Positions 26,110 through 34,152 of a DNA stretch of 64,000 nucleotides are shown piece after piece (the stretch's first letter is position 1; each line of letters begins with the position of its first letter). Below the pieces are notes generated by a model. That model ran no database searches. It was not told the origin of the DNA and saw only the letters and a program-made list of their open reading frames with translations. The DNA lies in assembly GCF_042852765.1 (NCBI RefSeq), contig NZ_AP031414.1. One strand, given 5' to 3'. The translations under genes were made by a program, and so were the position numbers. This stretch comes from Schaedlerella glycyrrhizinilytica_A. Lineage in GTDB: Bacteria > Bacillota > Clostridia > Lachnospirales > Lachnospiraceae.

Positions 26110-27495
26110 ATGAGAGAATTTAAAAACAGAAGAAATCCGATTTTGCCGTTGGAATTTCATATTCCGGACAGTGAGGCGCATGTGATGCCGGATGGAAAAT
26201 TATATTTATATGGAAGCTTTGATGATCGGGAGGACGTATACTGCAGCGATCGGTATCGGGTTGTGTCCACGCCGGATATGGAACATTGGACGATCCACGA
26301 CGTATCGCTTACCGGGCAGGAGATTCCGTGGTTCAACGACCCGGATGCGCCGAAATATCAAGGCATCGACTGGACACATCCGACTCCGTTTATCCGGAAG
26401 ATGCTGGAAAATATGGCGGCGGACGGCGAGGATATGAAAGAGCAGTTTGAGAAAGCGGCGGAAAATGAAAAACCACCGCTGTTGTTTGCGCCGGACTGCA
26501 TCGAAAAAGACGGGAAATATTATCTGTATTTTTGTATGACCGATGACAGTGAGGGCGTGGCAGTTTCGGATCGCCCGGAGGGACCGTTTACAAATCCGGT
26601 ACAGCTTCCGTGCGGCGGGATCGATCCGGCGATCTTTATCGATGATGACGGGCAGGCATATTATTATTGGGGACAGCTTTTCTCCCATGGTGTGAAGCTG
26701 AATGAAGATATGATTTCTTTCGATGAGGGAGCGGTTGTACACGATCTTGTGACCGAGGAAGAACATTATTTTCATGAGGGGTCTTCCATGCGGAAAATCG
26801 GTGATACTTACTATTATGTCTATGCGGATATGGAGAGAGGAAAGCCGACGGCACTCGGATATTCTACCGGGAAATCGCCGCTCGGGTCATTTACTTATCA
26901 GGGAATCGTGATCGACAACGATCATTGCGATCCGGAAAGCTGGAATAATCATGGTTCGATCGAATGCGTGAACGGACAGTGGTATGTCTTTTATCACCGC
27001 TGCAGCCGGGGGACGCAACGGTACCGGAGACTTTGTGCGGAGCCGATCACGATCAACCCGGACGGAACGATCGACGAAGTGAAAATGACATCCCAGGGTG
27101 TCGGTGATCCGTTCGCACCGGGCGAGACGATGATGGGATATCAGGCGTGCGAGCTGCATGGAAAAGTCTACATCGGTGTGGAGGAACATTTCACAGACCG
27201 GGACGGAAATTGTTATGAAGAAAAACTGACGAATATCCATGCCGGAGATAAAATTTATTTCCGATATGTGGAGAGTGCAAAAGACTGGACGAAAGTACGG
27301 CTGACAACTGCCGGAAGCGGAAAAGTTACCGTGTGGATGAACGGGAAAACCGCGGGAAGTATTACGGTTGAAAGCACGGAGGGAATTACGAAGCAGACAG
27401 AAGCGGCGATCGAGATGCCGGCAGGGCGATATGAGGTCGTGCTGGAAGCGGATGCAGCCGAGGGGCTGGAGATCTTTGAGGTGACGATGGAGTAG
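26110..27495 (+). CDS. Glycoside hydrolase family 43 (arabinofuranosidase / xylosidase type)
   Basis: A 461-residue cytoplasmic GH43. The five-bladed propeller contains EFHIPDSEAHVMPDGKLYLYG near the start, GIDPAIFIDDDGQAYYYWG with the pKa-modulating Asp, and HEGSSMRKIGDTYYYVYA with the likely acid Glu. A C-terminal carbohydrate-binding-like beta domain (about residues 340-461) follows. It would release arabinose or xylose from plant oligosaccharides. ATG 26110 is chosen because AAAAGGAG precedes it and relatives begin there; ATG 26089 would add seven residues. It faces an AraC gene on the other strand and ends before a terminator. Confidence 0.9.
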   Translation: MREFKNRRNPILPLEFHIPDSEAHVMPDGKLYLYGSFDDREDVYCSDRYRVVSTPDMEHWTIHDVSLTGQEIPWFNDPDAPKYQGIDWTHPTPFIRKMLENMAADGEDMKEQFEKAAENEKPPLLFAPDCIEKDGKYYLYFCMTDDSEGVAVSDRPEGPFTNPVQLPCGGIDPAIFIDDDGQAYYYWGQLFSHGVKLNEDMISFDEGAVVHDLVTEEEHYFHEGSSMRKIGDTYYYVYADMERGKPTALGYSTGKSPLGSFTYQGIVIDNDHCDPESWNNHGSIECVNGQWYVFYHRCSRGTQRYRRLCAEPITINPDGTIDEVKMTSQGVGDPFAPGETMMGYQACELHGKVYIGVEEHFTDRDGNCYEEKLTNIHAGDKIYFRYVESAKDWTKVRLTTAGSGKVTVWMNGKTAGSITVESTEGITKQTEAAIEMPAGRYEVVLEADAAEGLEIFEVTME

Positions 27496-27515
27496 GGGAT
27501 TCTTATTCAAACATG

Positions 27516-27563
27516 AAAAATCCGATTTTGTTTTGGGTTACAAGGCGAAATCGGATTTTTTTG
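27516..27563 (+). terminator. Rho-independent terminator after GH43
   Basis: A 13-bp perfect stem (27516-27528 with 27548-27560) is followed by a run of T, and has A-rich bases on the left foot. Confidence 0.85.
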
Positions 27564-27601
27564 TTGTCTGCACACGATTTTTGAGACCGGTTTAAAAGTG
27601 T

Positions 27602-27629
27602 TTGCTTTGGGGAAGAAAAGATTTATAAT
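27602..27629 (+). promoter_or_regulatory. Promoter of the MNT/HEPN pair
   Basis: TTGCTT (27602-27607), a 16-bp spacer and TATAAT (27624-27629) lie about 25 bp before the start codon. Confidence 0.6.
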
Positions 27630-27652
27630 AGAGAAAATGACGGAGGTGTGAT

Positions 27653-27955
27653 ATGGGGAAGTTGGAAACATCCGGGATTCGTCCGATCGTAATAAAAGAG
27701 ATTACAGAGTTTGCGAAAGAATATGGTTTAAAAGAAGTCATATTGTTTGGTTCAAGGGCAAGGGGCGATTATGAGCGGGCAAGCGATATCGATCTGGCGG
27801 TGAGGAGTGGAAGAATCGATGAATTTACAATTGCAGTAAAAGAAGAGACATCTACACTTTTAGATTTTGATGTGATCGATCTGGAACAGCCGCTGCAGGA
27901 AAAGTTAAGAGATTCGATTCAGAGAGAGGGAGTATTGATTTATGAAGAAGTTTGA
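27653..27955 (+). CDS. mntA: MNT-domain nucleotidyltransferase, antitoxin of a HEPN/MNT pair
   Basis: A 100-residue minimal nucleotidyltransferase. The family motif GSX10DXD is exact (GSRARGDYERASDID), with a further acid in DFDVIDLE. In characterised pairs MntA adds AMP to a tyrosine of the HEPN toxin and silences it. The start follows CGGAGGTGTG. Its last 14 bases overlap the HEPN gene in another frame, as is usual for these modules. Function as antitoxin is inferred from the motif and the neighbour. Confidence 0.88.
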   Translation: MGKLETSGIRPIVIKEITEFAKEYGLKEVILFGSRARGDYERASDIDLAVRSGRIDEFTIAVKEETSTLLDFDVIDLEQPLQEKLRDSIQREGVLIYEEV

Positions 27956-28346
27956 GAATTATTGTGCAAATTTATCCGTTTTGGAAAAAGCATCGGATGA
28001 GGATCTGAAGAATGAATTTATCATCAGTGGGATTATTGATAAATTTTTTATTCAGTTTGAGCTTGGATGGAAAGTATTAAAAGAATTATTGAAATATGAG
28101 GGCAAAAGTATTGCAAATTCTGGTTCTCCGAGGGAAATTATCAAAGCCGCATATACGCTTTATGATTTTATGGATGAAAGTATATGGCTTTCAATGTTGA
28201 AAAACAGAAACGACATGACACATATTTATGATGGGGATGCGGCGAAAAGATTAGTGCGTCTCATTATTGAGCAATATATTCCGACATTCGTCCGATTGAG
28301 GGAAGAGATCCATTTGCGATATAAAAACTGTTTGGACGAAATGTAA
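27942..28346 (+). CDS. hepT: HEPN-domain protein (HI0074 family), toxin of a HEPN/MNT pair
   Basis: A 134-residue all-helical HEPN protein, of the family once named nucleotidyltransferase substrate-binding. The RNase and modification motif RX4HXY is exact: RNDMTHIY near residues 87-94, so both the nuclease residues and the tyrosine that MntA would modify are present. The N-terminal FENYCANLSVLEKA is typical of this subgroup. It overlaps the MNT gene by 14 bp. Small A/T-rich two-gene toxin-antitoxin modules like this are often mobile. Confidence 0.88.
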   Translation: MKKFENYCANLSVLEKASDEDLKNEFIISGIIDKFFIQFELGWKVLKELLKYEGKSIANSGSPREIIKAAYTLYDFMDESIWLSMLKNRNDMTHIYDGDAAKRLVRLIIEQYIPTFVRLREEIHLRYKNCLDEM

Positions 28347-28436
28347 AAATCCTGTCGAACGCATCTGACACCAAATGCTAAATTCAGCCTTTTCTCTATG
28401 CTATGCTTGAGAAAAAATTTAGCAGAGGTGAATGAA

Positions 28437-29717
28437 ATGGAAAGACAGATACCAAAAAACGTACGTCAGATAGGAAATGTAAGCGGATCACCGAAAATAT
28501 ATGTAGAAGATTATGTAGACACATTTTTTACGCAATTATGCGAGAAAGCGGGAGAGACTCCGATCGGCGCGTTCCTCGTCGGGGATTTTCAGAAGACGGA
28601 CGAGGAAGAATACGTCTATATTTACGGCGCGGTCCAGATGCACGAATTGAAAATGTCAGGGAAAGATTACCTGATCGACGAAGATACATGGAAACATGCG
28701 TATGAGGACTGCAAACAGTATTTCGAGGACGGAGAGATGCTCGGATGGTTTGTAGCACATGCGGGCGTGCCGCTGGATCTGGAGGATGCGGTTGTAAAAC
28801 TGCATAAAAAATCATTTCCGCGGGAAAACTCTGTTTTCATCATGAAAGATCCGGTGGAGCAGGAAGAAAAATATTTCGTGCATCAGATGAACGATCTTCT
28901 GGAAATATCCGGTCATTATACATATTATGAGAAAAATCCCTGTATGCAGAATTATATGATTTCCTGCAGAAAAAAGAACGGGGTGTGTCCCACGGAAACT
29001 GTGGAAGATCGAGCGGCAAAGGATTTCCGCAGCATTGTGCGCGATCGCGGAGGGCGGAAGCATCAGAGGAAGACAAGCCGTCTGATGTATGCGATGAGTA
29101 CCTGCCTTGTGTTGATCGTGCTTGTTATGGGCGTTGTTACGATGAACAATATGGATAAGATGAAAGCGGTACAGTCGGCGCTCCATGAGATGACCGGAGA
29201 TCCGGAAAAAGAAACGAAGATTGTAAAGGAGAACGGAAAGGATGCCGTATTGGACGGAACAGATGCCGGAGAACTGACGCAGGTGTCCTCGGGAAATGTG
29301 CAGTCTGAGGGGATTCCGGAAGTATCCGGCGGCGATCCGGCAGCGGAGGATGTCGGGACAGCGCAGCAGGGAGCAGGTGACGGAAGTACGGAAACAGGCG
29401 ATCCGGCGGCAGATGGCAGTGTGATACCGGGAGGCGATCCGGCGGCAGACGGCAGTGTGGTACCGGAGGGCGAAGCGGCAGGCGATCATATGACCGGAGG
29501 CAGTATAACAGGAGGCAGTGTGACCGGAGGCGACGCGCCTGCAGGAGAGACTTTTAACGGCAGCGACGGCGTTTATATTGTGGAAGAGGGAGACACACTG
29601 GCGATCATCAGCCGGAAGATGTACGGAGATATCAGCCATGCCGACGCGATCAGCCGGATGAACGGTCTGACGGACGGAAATTTGATTTACATAGGTCAAA
29701 AATTGCTATTGCCTTAA
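28437..29717 (+). CDS. Membrane-anchored LysM protein with a degenerate JAMM/MPN-like domain
   Basis: A 426-residue protein with three parts. Residues about 10-150 are cytoplasmic and resemble a JAMM/MPN fold (ETPIGAFLVGDF, YVYIYGAVQ, GWFVAHAGVPLDLED), but the HxHP metal motif reads VAHA, so one histidine is lost and a protease is unlikely. Residues about 216-237 are one membrane helix. Outside follow a Gly/Ala/Asp-rich repeat region (GGDPAADGSV twice, TGGS repeats) and a C-terminal LysM domain (residues about 379-426, YIVEEGDTLAIISRKMYG) that binds peptidoglycan. ATG 28437 follows AGAGGTG. It begins the group ending in a two-component system. Confidence 0.82.
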   Translation: MERQIPKNVRQIGNVSGSPKIYVEDYVDTFFTQLCEKAGETPIGAFLVGDFQKTDEEEYVYIYGAVQMHELKMSGKDYLIDEDTWKHAYEDCKQYFEDGEMLGWFVAHAGVPLDLEDAVVKLHKKSFPRENSVFIMKDPVEQEEKYFVHQMNDLLEISGHYTYYEKNPCMQNYMISCRKKNGVCPTETVEDRAAKDFRSIVRDRGGRKHQRKTSRLMYAMSTCLVLIVLVMGVVTMNNMDKMKAVQSALHEMTGDPEKETKIVKENGKDAVLDGTDAGELTQVSSGNVQSEGIPEVSGGDPAAEDVGTAQQGAGDGSTETGDPAADGSVIPGGDPAADGSVVPEGEAAGDHMTGGSITGGSVTGGDAPAGETFNGSDGVYIVEEGDTLAIISRKMYGDISHADAISRMNGLTDGNLIYIGQKLLLP

Positions 29718-29793
29718 AATGATGCTATACTACTATCACGAAAAAGAACGAGACAAGGAAAAAGATCGGGAAGAAAGAGACAAGGGGTAGAAG

Positions 29794-30987
29794 ATGGCTC
29801 AAAAGAAAAATCCGAATCTGCGGCTGATGAAGCCGCTGAATCTGGAAGAAATGAAAAAGAAAGCGGGGCAGTACCGGAGAAGCCGGGCGAAGAAATGGCT
29901 GACCGGGATCGTTCTGGGCTCGATGATGATATTCGGAACCGGGATGCTGATCGTGAATCATCCGTATGATACCGTGTACAGTACGTCCTCTTATAAACGG
30001 GAGACGGCGGACAGCAACCAATATGCGGCATTTGGAAAAGGGATCGTGCGTTACAGCCGGGATGGGATCACTTATCTGACGCGGAAAAATGAGGAGCGCT
30101 GGATCTGGCCGTCCCAGTTTAAAAATCCGGAGATCGATATACAAAAGAATGTGTTTGCCGTGGGTGATATCGGCGGAAATGCGATCCAGGTCTTTACAGA
30201 AGACGGTGTAAAAGGGGAGATTGAGACGACGCTTCCGATAGAAATGTTTTCAGTTTCGGATCAGGGGATTGTGAGCGCTGTCTTAAAAAATGAAAATGCA
30301 CCGATGATCGTGACCTATGACGCGGCGGGAAACATTCTTGTGGAAAATCAGGTATCGGCATCCGGCAACGGCTATCCGACCGCGCTGGAGATGTCGCCGG
30401 ACGGAACCGTACTGATGGTTTCCTATCTTTCTTCCGAGGGCGGAGCACTGAAGTCCAAGGTGGTCTGCTATAATTTCGGGGAGACAGGGAAGAAAGAAAG
30501 CGACAGACAGACCGGATCGGAAGAATATGCGGATGTGATCATTCCGGAGATTTATTTTATGGGGGCATCCAGAGCGGTTGCGGTCAGTGACAAATCGTTC
30601 GTCGTTTACGAGGGCGGACAGAATTTGAAAAAGAAAACGGAAATCCAGATCGGGCAGGAGATCAAAAGCTCGTTTCACACCGATCAGTATATTGGATTTG
30701 TCCTGCTGAATAAAGATAAATCCGGTTACGAAGTCCGGCTTTACAATAAGAATGGGAAAATGCTCATGAACCGGGAGCTGACCGGAGAGTACAGTAATGT
30801 ACAGATGGTTGGCAATGAGATCATTCTGTATGAGGGCTCGAAGTGCTGTATCATCACAAGCACGGGCGTTCCGAGATTTAAAGGAGACTTGAAAGTAGAT
30901 GCGCTTGCAGTGATCCCGGTCAATGGATTCAATAAATATCTCGTGATGAGTGCGAATGAGCTGCGGGTGATCCACCTTGCGATATAG
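29794..30987 (+). CDS. DUF5711-family membrane-anchored beta-propeller protein
   Basis: A 397-residue protein with a basic N-terminus, one membrane helix (about residues 36-54, LTGIVLGSMMIFGTGMLIV) and a long extracellular part made of repeating beta strands of the kind seen in WD40-like propellers (GITYLTRKNE, ALEMSPDGTVLMVSYLS, GYEVRLYNKNGK). It matches what I know as DUF5711, whose function is unknown. It lies 76 bp after the LysM gene and 12 bp before the CvpA-type gene on the same strand, so a shared envelope role is inferred. Confidence 0.75.
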   Translation: MAQKKNPNLRLMKPLNLEEMKKKAGQYRRSRAKKWLTGIVLGSMMIFGTGMLIVNHPYDTVYSTSSYKRETADSNQYAAFGKGIVRYSRDGITYLTRKNEERWIWPSQFKNPEIDIQKNVFAVGDIGGNAIQVFTEDGVKGEIETTLPIEMFSVSDQGIVSAVLKNENAPMIVTYDAAGNILVENQVSASGNGYPTALEMSPDGTVLMVSYLSSEGGALKSKVVCYNFGETGKKESDRQTGSEEYADVIIPEIYFMGASRAVAVSDKSFVVYEGGQNLKKKTEIQIGQEIKSSFHTDQYIGFVLLNKDKSGYEVRLYNKNGKMLMNRELTGEYSNVQMVGNEIILYEGSKCCIITSTGVPRFKGDLKVDALAVIPVNGFNKYLVMSANELRVIHLAI

Positions 30988-30999
30988 GAGAAACAAAGG

Positions 31000-31821
31000 A
31001 TGAATAACTGGTTATTGATAGTAGTGGGAGTGATTTTTCTTGTCGGCATGGTCGTGGGAGGGATCCGCGGATTTTTTAAGATCGGATTGTCTCTGCTTTC
31101 CTCCGTGCTGACGATCATTCTTGTGATTTATTTGTCGCCGTATGCGGCAGATGCATTGGTGAAATATACTCCGGTGGATGAGATGATCGAAGAAAAATGT
31201 ATCGAAATGTTCATGCCGGAATTGTCGGCGGATCTGTTTGAGGGGAAAGACCTGACCGGTACGCCGCTTGCAGGCATCGATCCGGAGCAGTTTCAAAATA
31301 TGTCGGATCTGGATCTGAGCAGGCTCGGGATCACTGCGTCGGATGTGGTGAAAGCGTTGGGAGAGATTCCAAAGGATCAGCAGATCAAGGAACTGGAGGA
31401 GTCTGATCTTCCTCAATTTTTAAAAGACGCGCTTCTGGAAAATAATAACACAACGATTTACGAAGAACTGGGAGTGCAGACTTTTGCCGCCTATGTGGCG
31501 TCGTACATTTCAAGGATGGTGATCAAGATTTTGTCGTTCCTTGTGACGTTTATCGTGGCGGTGATCATTGTCAGAGCGCTGATGGCGGCTGTGGATATTA
31601 TCGGAGAACTTCCGGTGATCGGATTTTTCAATCATTTGGGCGGTGTGGCGCTGGGCGGCGTGATCGCGCTTCTGATCGTCTGGGTCGGATTTCTTGTGCT
31701 GGCACTTTTGTATTCGACGGAGGTCGGAAAGACGTGTTTTGGTCTGATCGAGCAGAGTGAGATCCTGACATTTTTATATGAGAAGAATCTGCTGCTGGCG
31801 AAATTACTGTCGTTTCAATAA
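31000..31821 (+). CDS. CvpA-family membrane protein
   Basis: A 273-residue protein with four predicted membrane helices: two at the N-terminus (LLIVVGVIFLVGMVVGGIRG, then KIGLSLLSSVLTIILVIYL) and two after residue 170, separated by an extracellular loop of about 120 residues. The N-terminal pattern with GGIRGFFK and the late pattern IGFFNHLGGVALGG are typical of CvpA, linked in enterics to colicin V production and envelope stress. The large loop is longer than in enteric CvpA. It is 12 bp after the DUF5711 gene and 47 bp before the response regulator. Confidence 0.85.
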   Translation: MNNWLLIVVGVIFLVGMVVGGIRGFFKIGLSLLSSVLTIILVIYLSPYAADALVKYTPVDEMIEEKCIEMFMPELSADLFEGKDLTGTPLAGIDPEQFQNMSDLDLSRLGITASDVVKALGEIPKDQQIKELEESDLPQFLKDALLENNNTTIYEELGVQTFAAYVASYISRMVIKILSFLVTFIVAVIIVRALMAAVDIIGELPVIGFFNHLGGVALGGVIALLIVWVGFLVLALLYSTEVGKTCFGLIEQSEILTFLYEKNLLLAKLLSFQ

Positions 31822-31868
31822 AAAGAGAAAGCTTTTCTAACAAAAGGTAACAGGTACAGGGGTGCGGT

Positions 31869-32576
31869 ATGATCAGAATAGCGGTCGTGGAAGACGAGGA
31901 ATATTATGTAAATCAACTGACCGGGTATTTGAACGAATATCAGAAAACAGAAAAAGAAGAACTGGATATTACGGTTTACCGGGACGGAGATGCGGTCACT
32001 GCGGAATATAAGTCGCAGTTTGACATTATCCTGATGGATATCCAGATGAAATTTGTGGATGGGATGACGGCGGCGGAGGAGATCCGGAAAATGGATTCCG
32101 AGGTCGTCATTATCTTTATTACAAATATGACGCAGTATGCGATACGCGGATATGAAGTTGACGCTCTGGATTATGTGCTGAAGCCGGTGTCTTATTTTGC
32201 ATTCAGTCAGAAATTAAAGCGGGCGGTGTCCCGGATCAAAAAGCGGAGCAGTAAATACATCACGCTTGCGGTAAAAGGCGGCGTGATCCGGGTCGATCTG
32301 GATGATATTTATTATGTGGAAAGCGCGGGACACAATCTGCTGTACCACATGGGAAATGCGACGCATTTGACGTCCGGCACGATGAAATCGGCGGAGGAAC
32401 AGCTTGCAGAGTATGGATTTTCCCGGGGGAATACCTGTTATCTCATCAATCTGGCACATGTGGATGGGATTCAGGATAAATGTGCGGTCGTGAAAGGTGA
32501 AAAACTGCAGATCAGCCGACCGAGGATGAATGCGTTTATGCGGGAGCTGACAAGGTACTGGGGGGAATTGAAATAA
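31869..32576 (+). CDS. LytTR-family response regulator
   Basis: A 235-residue response regulator. The receiver domain (1-120) has the acidic pocket in VVEDEE, the phosphorylation site Asp57 in ILMDIQM and the lysine in YVLKPVSY. A LytTR DNA-binding domain fills residues about 135-235 (GGVIRVDLDDIYYVES, FSRGNTCYLINLAHV). Such regulators bind paired direct repeats. The stop codon overlaps the ATG of the kinase gene (TAATG). A direct-repeat pair lies in front of the GH3 operon 1.4 kb downstream, a candidate target along with its own cluster. Confidence 0.93.
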   Translation: MIRIAVVEDEEYYVNQLTGYLNEYQKTEKEELDITVYRDGDAVTAEYKSQFDIILMDIQMKFVDGMTAAEEIRKMDSEVVIIFITNMTQYAIRGYEVDALDYVLKPVSYFAFSQKLKRAVSRIKKRSSKYITLAVKGGVIRVDLDDIYYVESAGHNLLYHMGNATHLTSGTMKSAEEQLAEYGFSRGNTCYLINLAHVDGIQDKCAVVKGEKLQISRPRMNAFMRELTRYWGELK

Positions 32577-33907
32577 TGGAAACCGTTGTAAATATCGTAC
32601 TGCCGGATATTCCGAGGATTTATACGGCGCTGGCAGAATGGCTGGCGTGCCTGATCTGTATCTCGGAAGTGAAACGGCGTATCGGGGGCTGGAAGCTGGC
32701 CGGCATTTCGATCGGGATGCTGTTTGTTCAGTCGGCATTTCTGTATTTGACGGTCGATGCGGAGGGGATCTGGTGGATGGTCTGTATGGCGGTGGCGATC
32801 GCATTTATGTATGTATTTCTTGCCGCCTGCTGTGATATCAGTCTGAGAGATACCGGATATTATTGCGTTCGGGCGTTTGTTACGGCAGAGCTGGCAGCAT
32901 CTCTGGAATGGCAGCTGGACTGTTTTGGATTTTTTACATGGGGATGGACACAAGTCTGGATCCGGGGCGGACTGCTGATCCTGATTTATGCGCTTGTCTT
33001 TTTTGTAAGCTGGTCCTGTTACCGAAAATATGAAAATCAGGAAGAAGCGATCCAGGTGACGGGAAAGGAACTGGCATCCTGTGTGATCATCGGGCTTGCG
33101 GTATTTTTGATCAGCAATCTTGGATTCGTATCATTGACGACGCCGTTTGGCGGAAGAGGCGCGGCGGAAATCTTTAATGTGCGGACGCTTGTGGATCTGG
33201 GAGGCGTTGCGATCCTTTACGCATTTCATGTGCAGAGAGTGGATCTGCGGGTGCGCCATGAACTGGAGAGTGTGCAGAATATCCTGCATAACCAGTATGT
33301 ACAGTATCAGCAGTCGCAGGAGGCGATGGATCTGATCCATTACAAATATCATGATCTGAAGCATCATATCATTGCGCTCCGGGCACAGGAAAATGCACAG
33401 CAGCGGGACGCTTATCTGGATAAGATGGAAGAGGAAATCCGGAATTTTGAGGCGCAGAACCGGACGGGAAACGAGGTGCTGGACACGCTGTTGAATTCCA
33501 AGATGCTGCAGTGCATGAAGAAAGATATCTCAATGACATGCGTGGTGGATGGAACATTATTTGATTTTATGGATGCGATGGATATTTGTTCTATTTTCGG
33601 AAATGCGTTGGATAATGCGATCGAATATGAGGAGACGGTCGCAGAGAAAGAGAAGCGCCTGATCCATGTGACGGCGCATGCACAGAAGAATTTTCTGATC
33701 GTGCGGTTTGAAAATTATTGTGAAGAGCAGATGGAATTTACGAAAGTGTTTCCGGCAACAACGAAGAGAGATACGCAGTTCCACGGATATGGTCTGAAAA
33801 GTCTGCGGTATACGGCGCGGAAATATGGCGGCGAAGTGGATATCAATGCGGAGGAAAACTGGTTTGTGCTGAAAGTATTGATACCGATGAAGATGAGAGA
33901 AGCATGA
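32576..33907 (+). CDS. GHKL-type sensor histidine kinase (AgrC-like)
   Basis: A 443-residue membrane kinase. The first 220 residues contain about six hydrophobic helices, an input domain like AgrC-type peptide sensors. The dimerisation region carries the phosphoaccepting histidine in YKYHDLKHHIIALRAQ, followed by a GHKL ATPase domain with the N-box IFGNALDNAIEYEE and the GYGLKSLRYTARKYGG glycine loop. It overlaps the LytTR regulator gene by one base. AgrC-type kinases often sense peptides, but no peptide precursor gene is seen nearby, so the signal is unknown. Confidence 0.92.
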   Translation: METVVNIVLPDIPRIYTALAEWLACLICISEVKRRIGGWKLAGISIGMLFVQSAFLYLTVDAEGIWWMVCMAVAIAFMYVFLAACCDISLRDTGYYCVRAFVTAELAASLEWQLDCFGFFTWGWTQVWIRGGLLILIYALVFFVSWSCYRKYENQEEAIQVTGKELASCVIIGLAVFLISNLGFVSLTTPFGGRGAAEIFNVRTLVDLGGVAILYAFHVQRVDLRVRHELESVQNILHNQYVQYQQSQEAMDLIHYKYHDLKHHIIALRAQENAQQRDAYLDKMEEEIRNFEAQNRTGNEVLDTLLNSKMLQCMKKDISMTCVVDGTLFDFMDAMDICSIFGNALDNAIEYEETVAEKEKRLIHVTAHAQKNFLIVRFENYCEEQMEFTKVFPATTKRDTQFHGYGLKSLRYTARKYGGEVDINAEENWFVLKVLIPMKMREA

Positions 33908-33940
33908 ACAGATCATATATAAGAAAATCGTATATCAGAA

Positions 33941-33990
33941 AAAGAACGTTTGGGTTTGTATGAAGTGGACAAAATCAAACGTTCTTTTTT
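33941..33990 (+). terminator. Rho-independent terminator after the histidine kinase
   Basis: A perfect 12-bp stem (33941-33952 with 33976-33987) ends in a T run. It separates the two-component system from the GH3 operon. Confidence 0.85.
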
Positions 33991-34013
33991 GTGAATATTA
34001 TACAATGAAATTG

Positions 34014-34045
34014 CAGATTATGCAGGAAAAGCACAGGTTATGCAG
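34014..34045 (+). promoter_or_regulatory. Direct repeat pair, candidate LytTR binding site
   Basis: CAGATTATGCAG (34014-34025) and CAGGTTATGCAG (34034-34045) match at 11 of 12 bases and are 20 bp apart start to start, about two helical turns. The pair ends 9 bp before the -35 box of the GH3 operon. LytTR regulators typically bind 9-bp direct repeats about 21-22 bp apart, and a LytTR gene is just upstream. Confidence 0.55.
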
Positions 34046-34054
34046 AATTTCGTT

Positions 34055-34083
34055 TTGAGGAAATATTTCTGATAAGATATAGT
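34055..34083 (+). promoter_or_regulatory. Promoter of the membrane GH3 operon
   Basis: TTGAGG (34055-34060), a 17-bp spacer and TATAGT (34078-34083). A short 6-bp hairpin (34095-34100 with 34108-34113) follows in the leader. Confidence 0.6.
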
Positions 34084-34152
34084 TACATGAAACGGGCACG
34101 CAAAAAACGTGCCGGGTTGCTATCATGAATGAAAAAAAGGGAGGAAAGAGAG

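Noticed and set aside
28376..28424. Inverted repeat TGCTAAATT / AATTTAGCA before the LysM gene as a riboswitch or terminator
   Set aside because: Nine-base A/T-rich arms with a 31-base loop are weak; no conserved core or T run supports a specific role.
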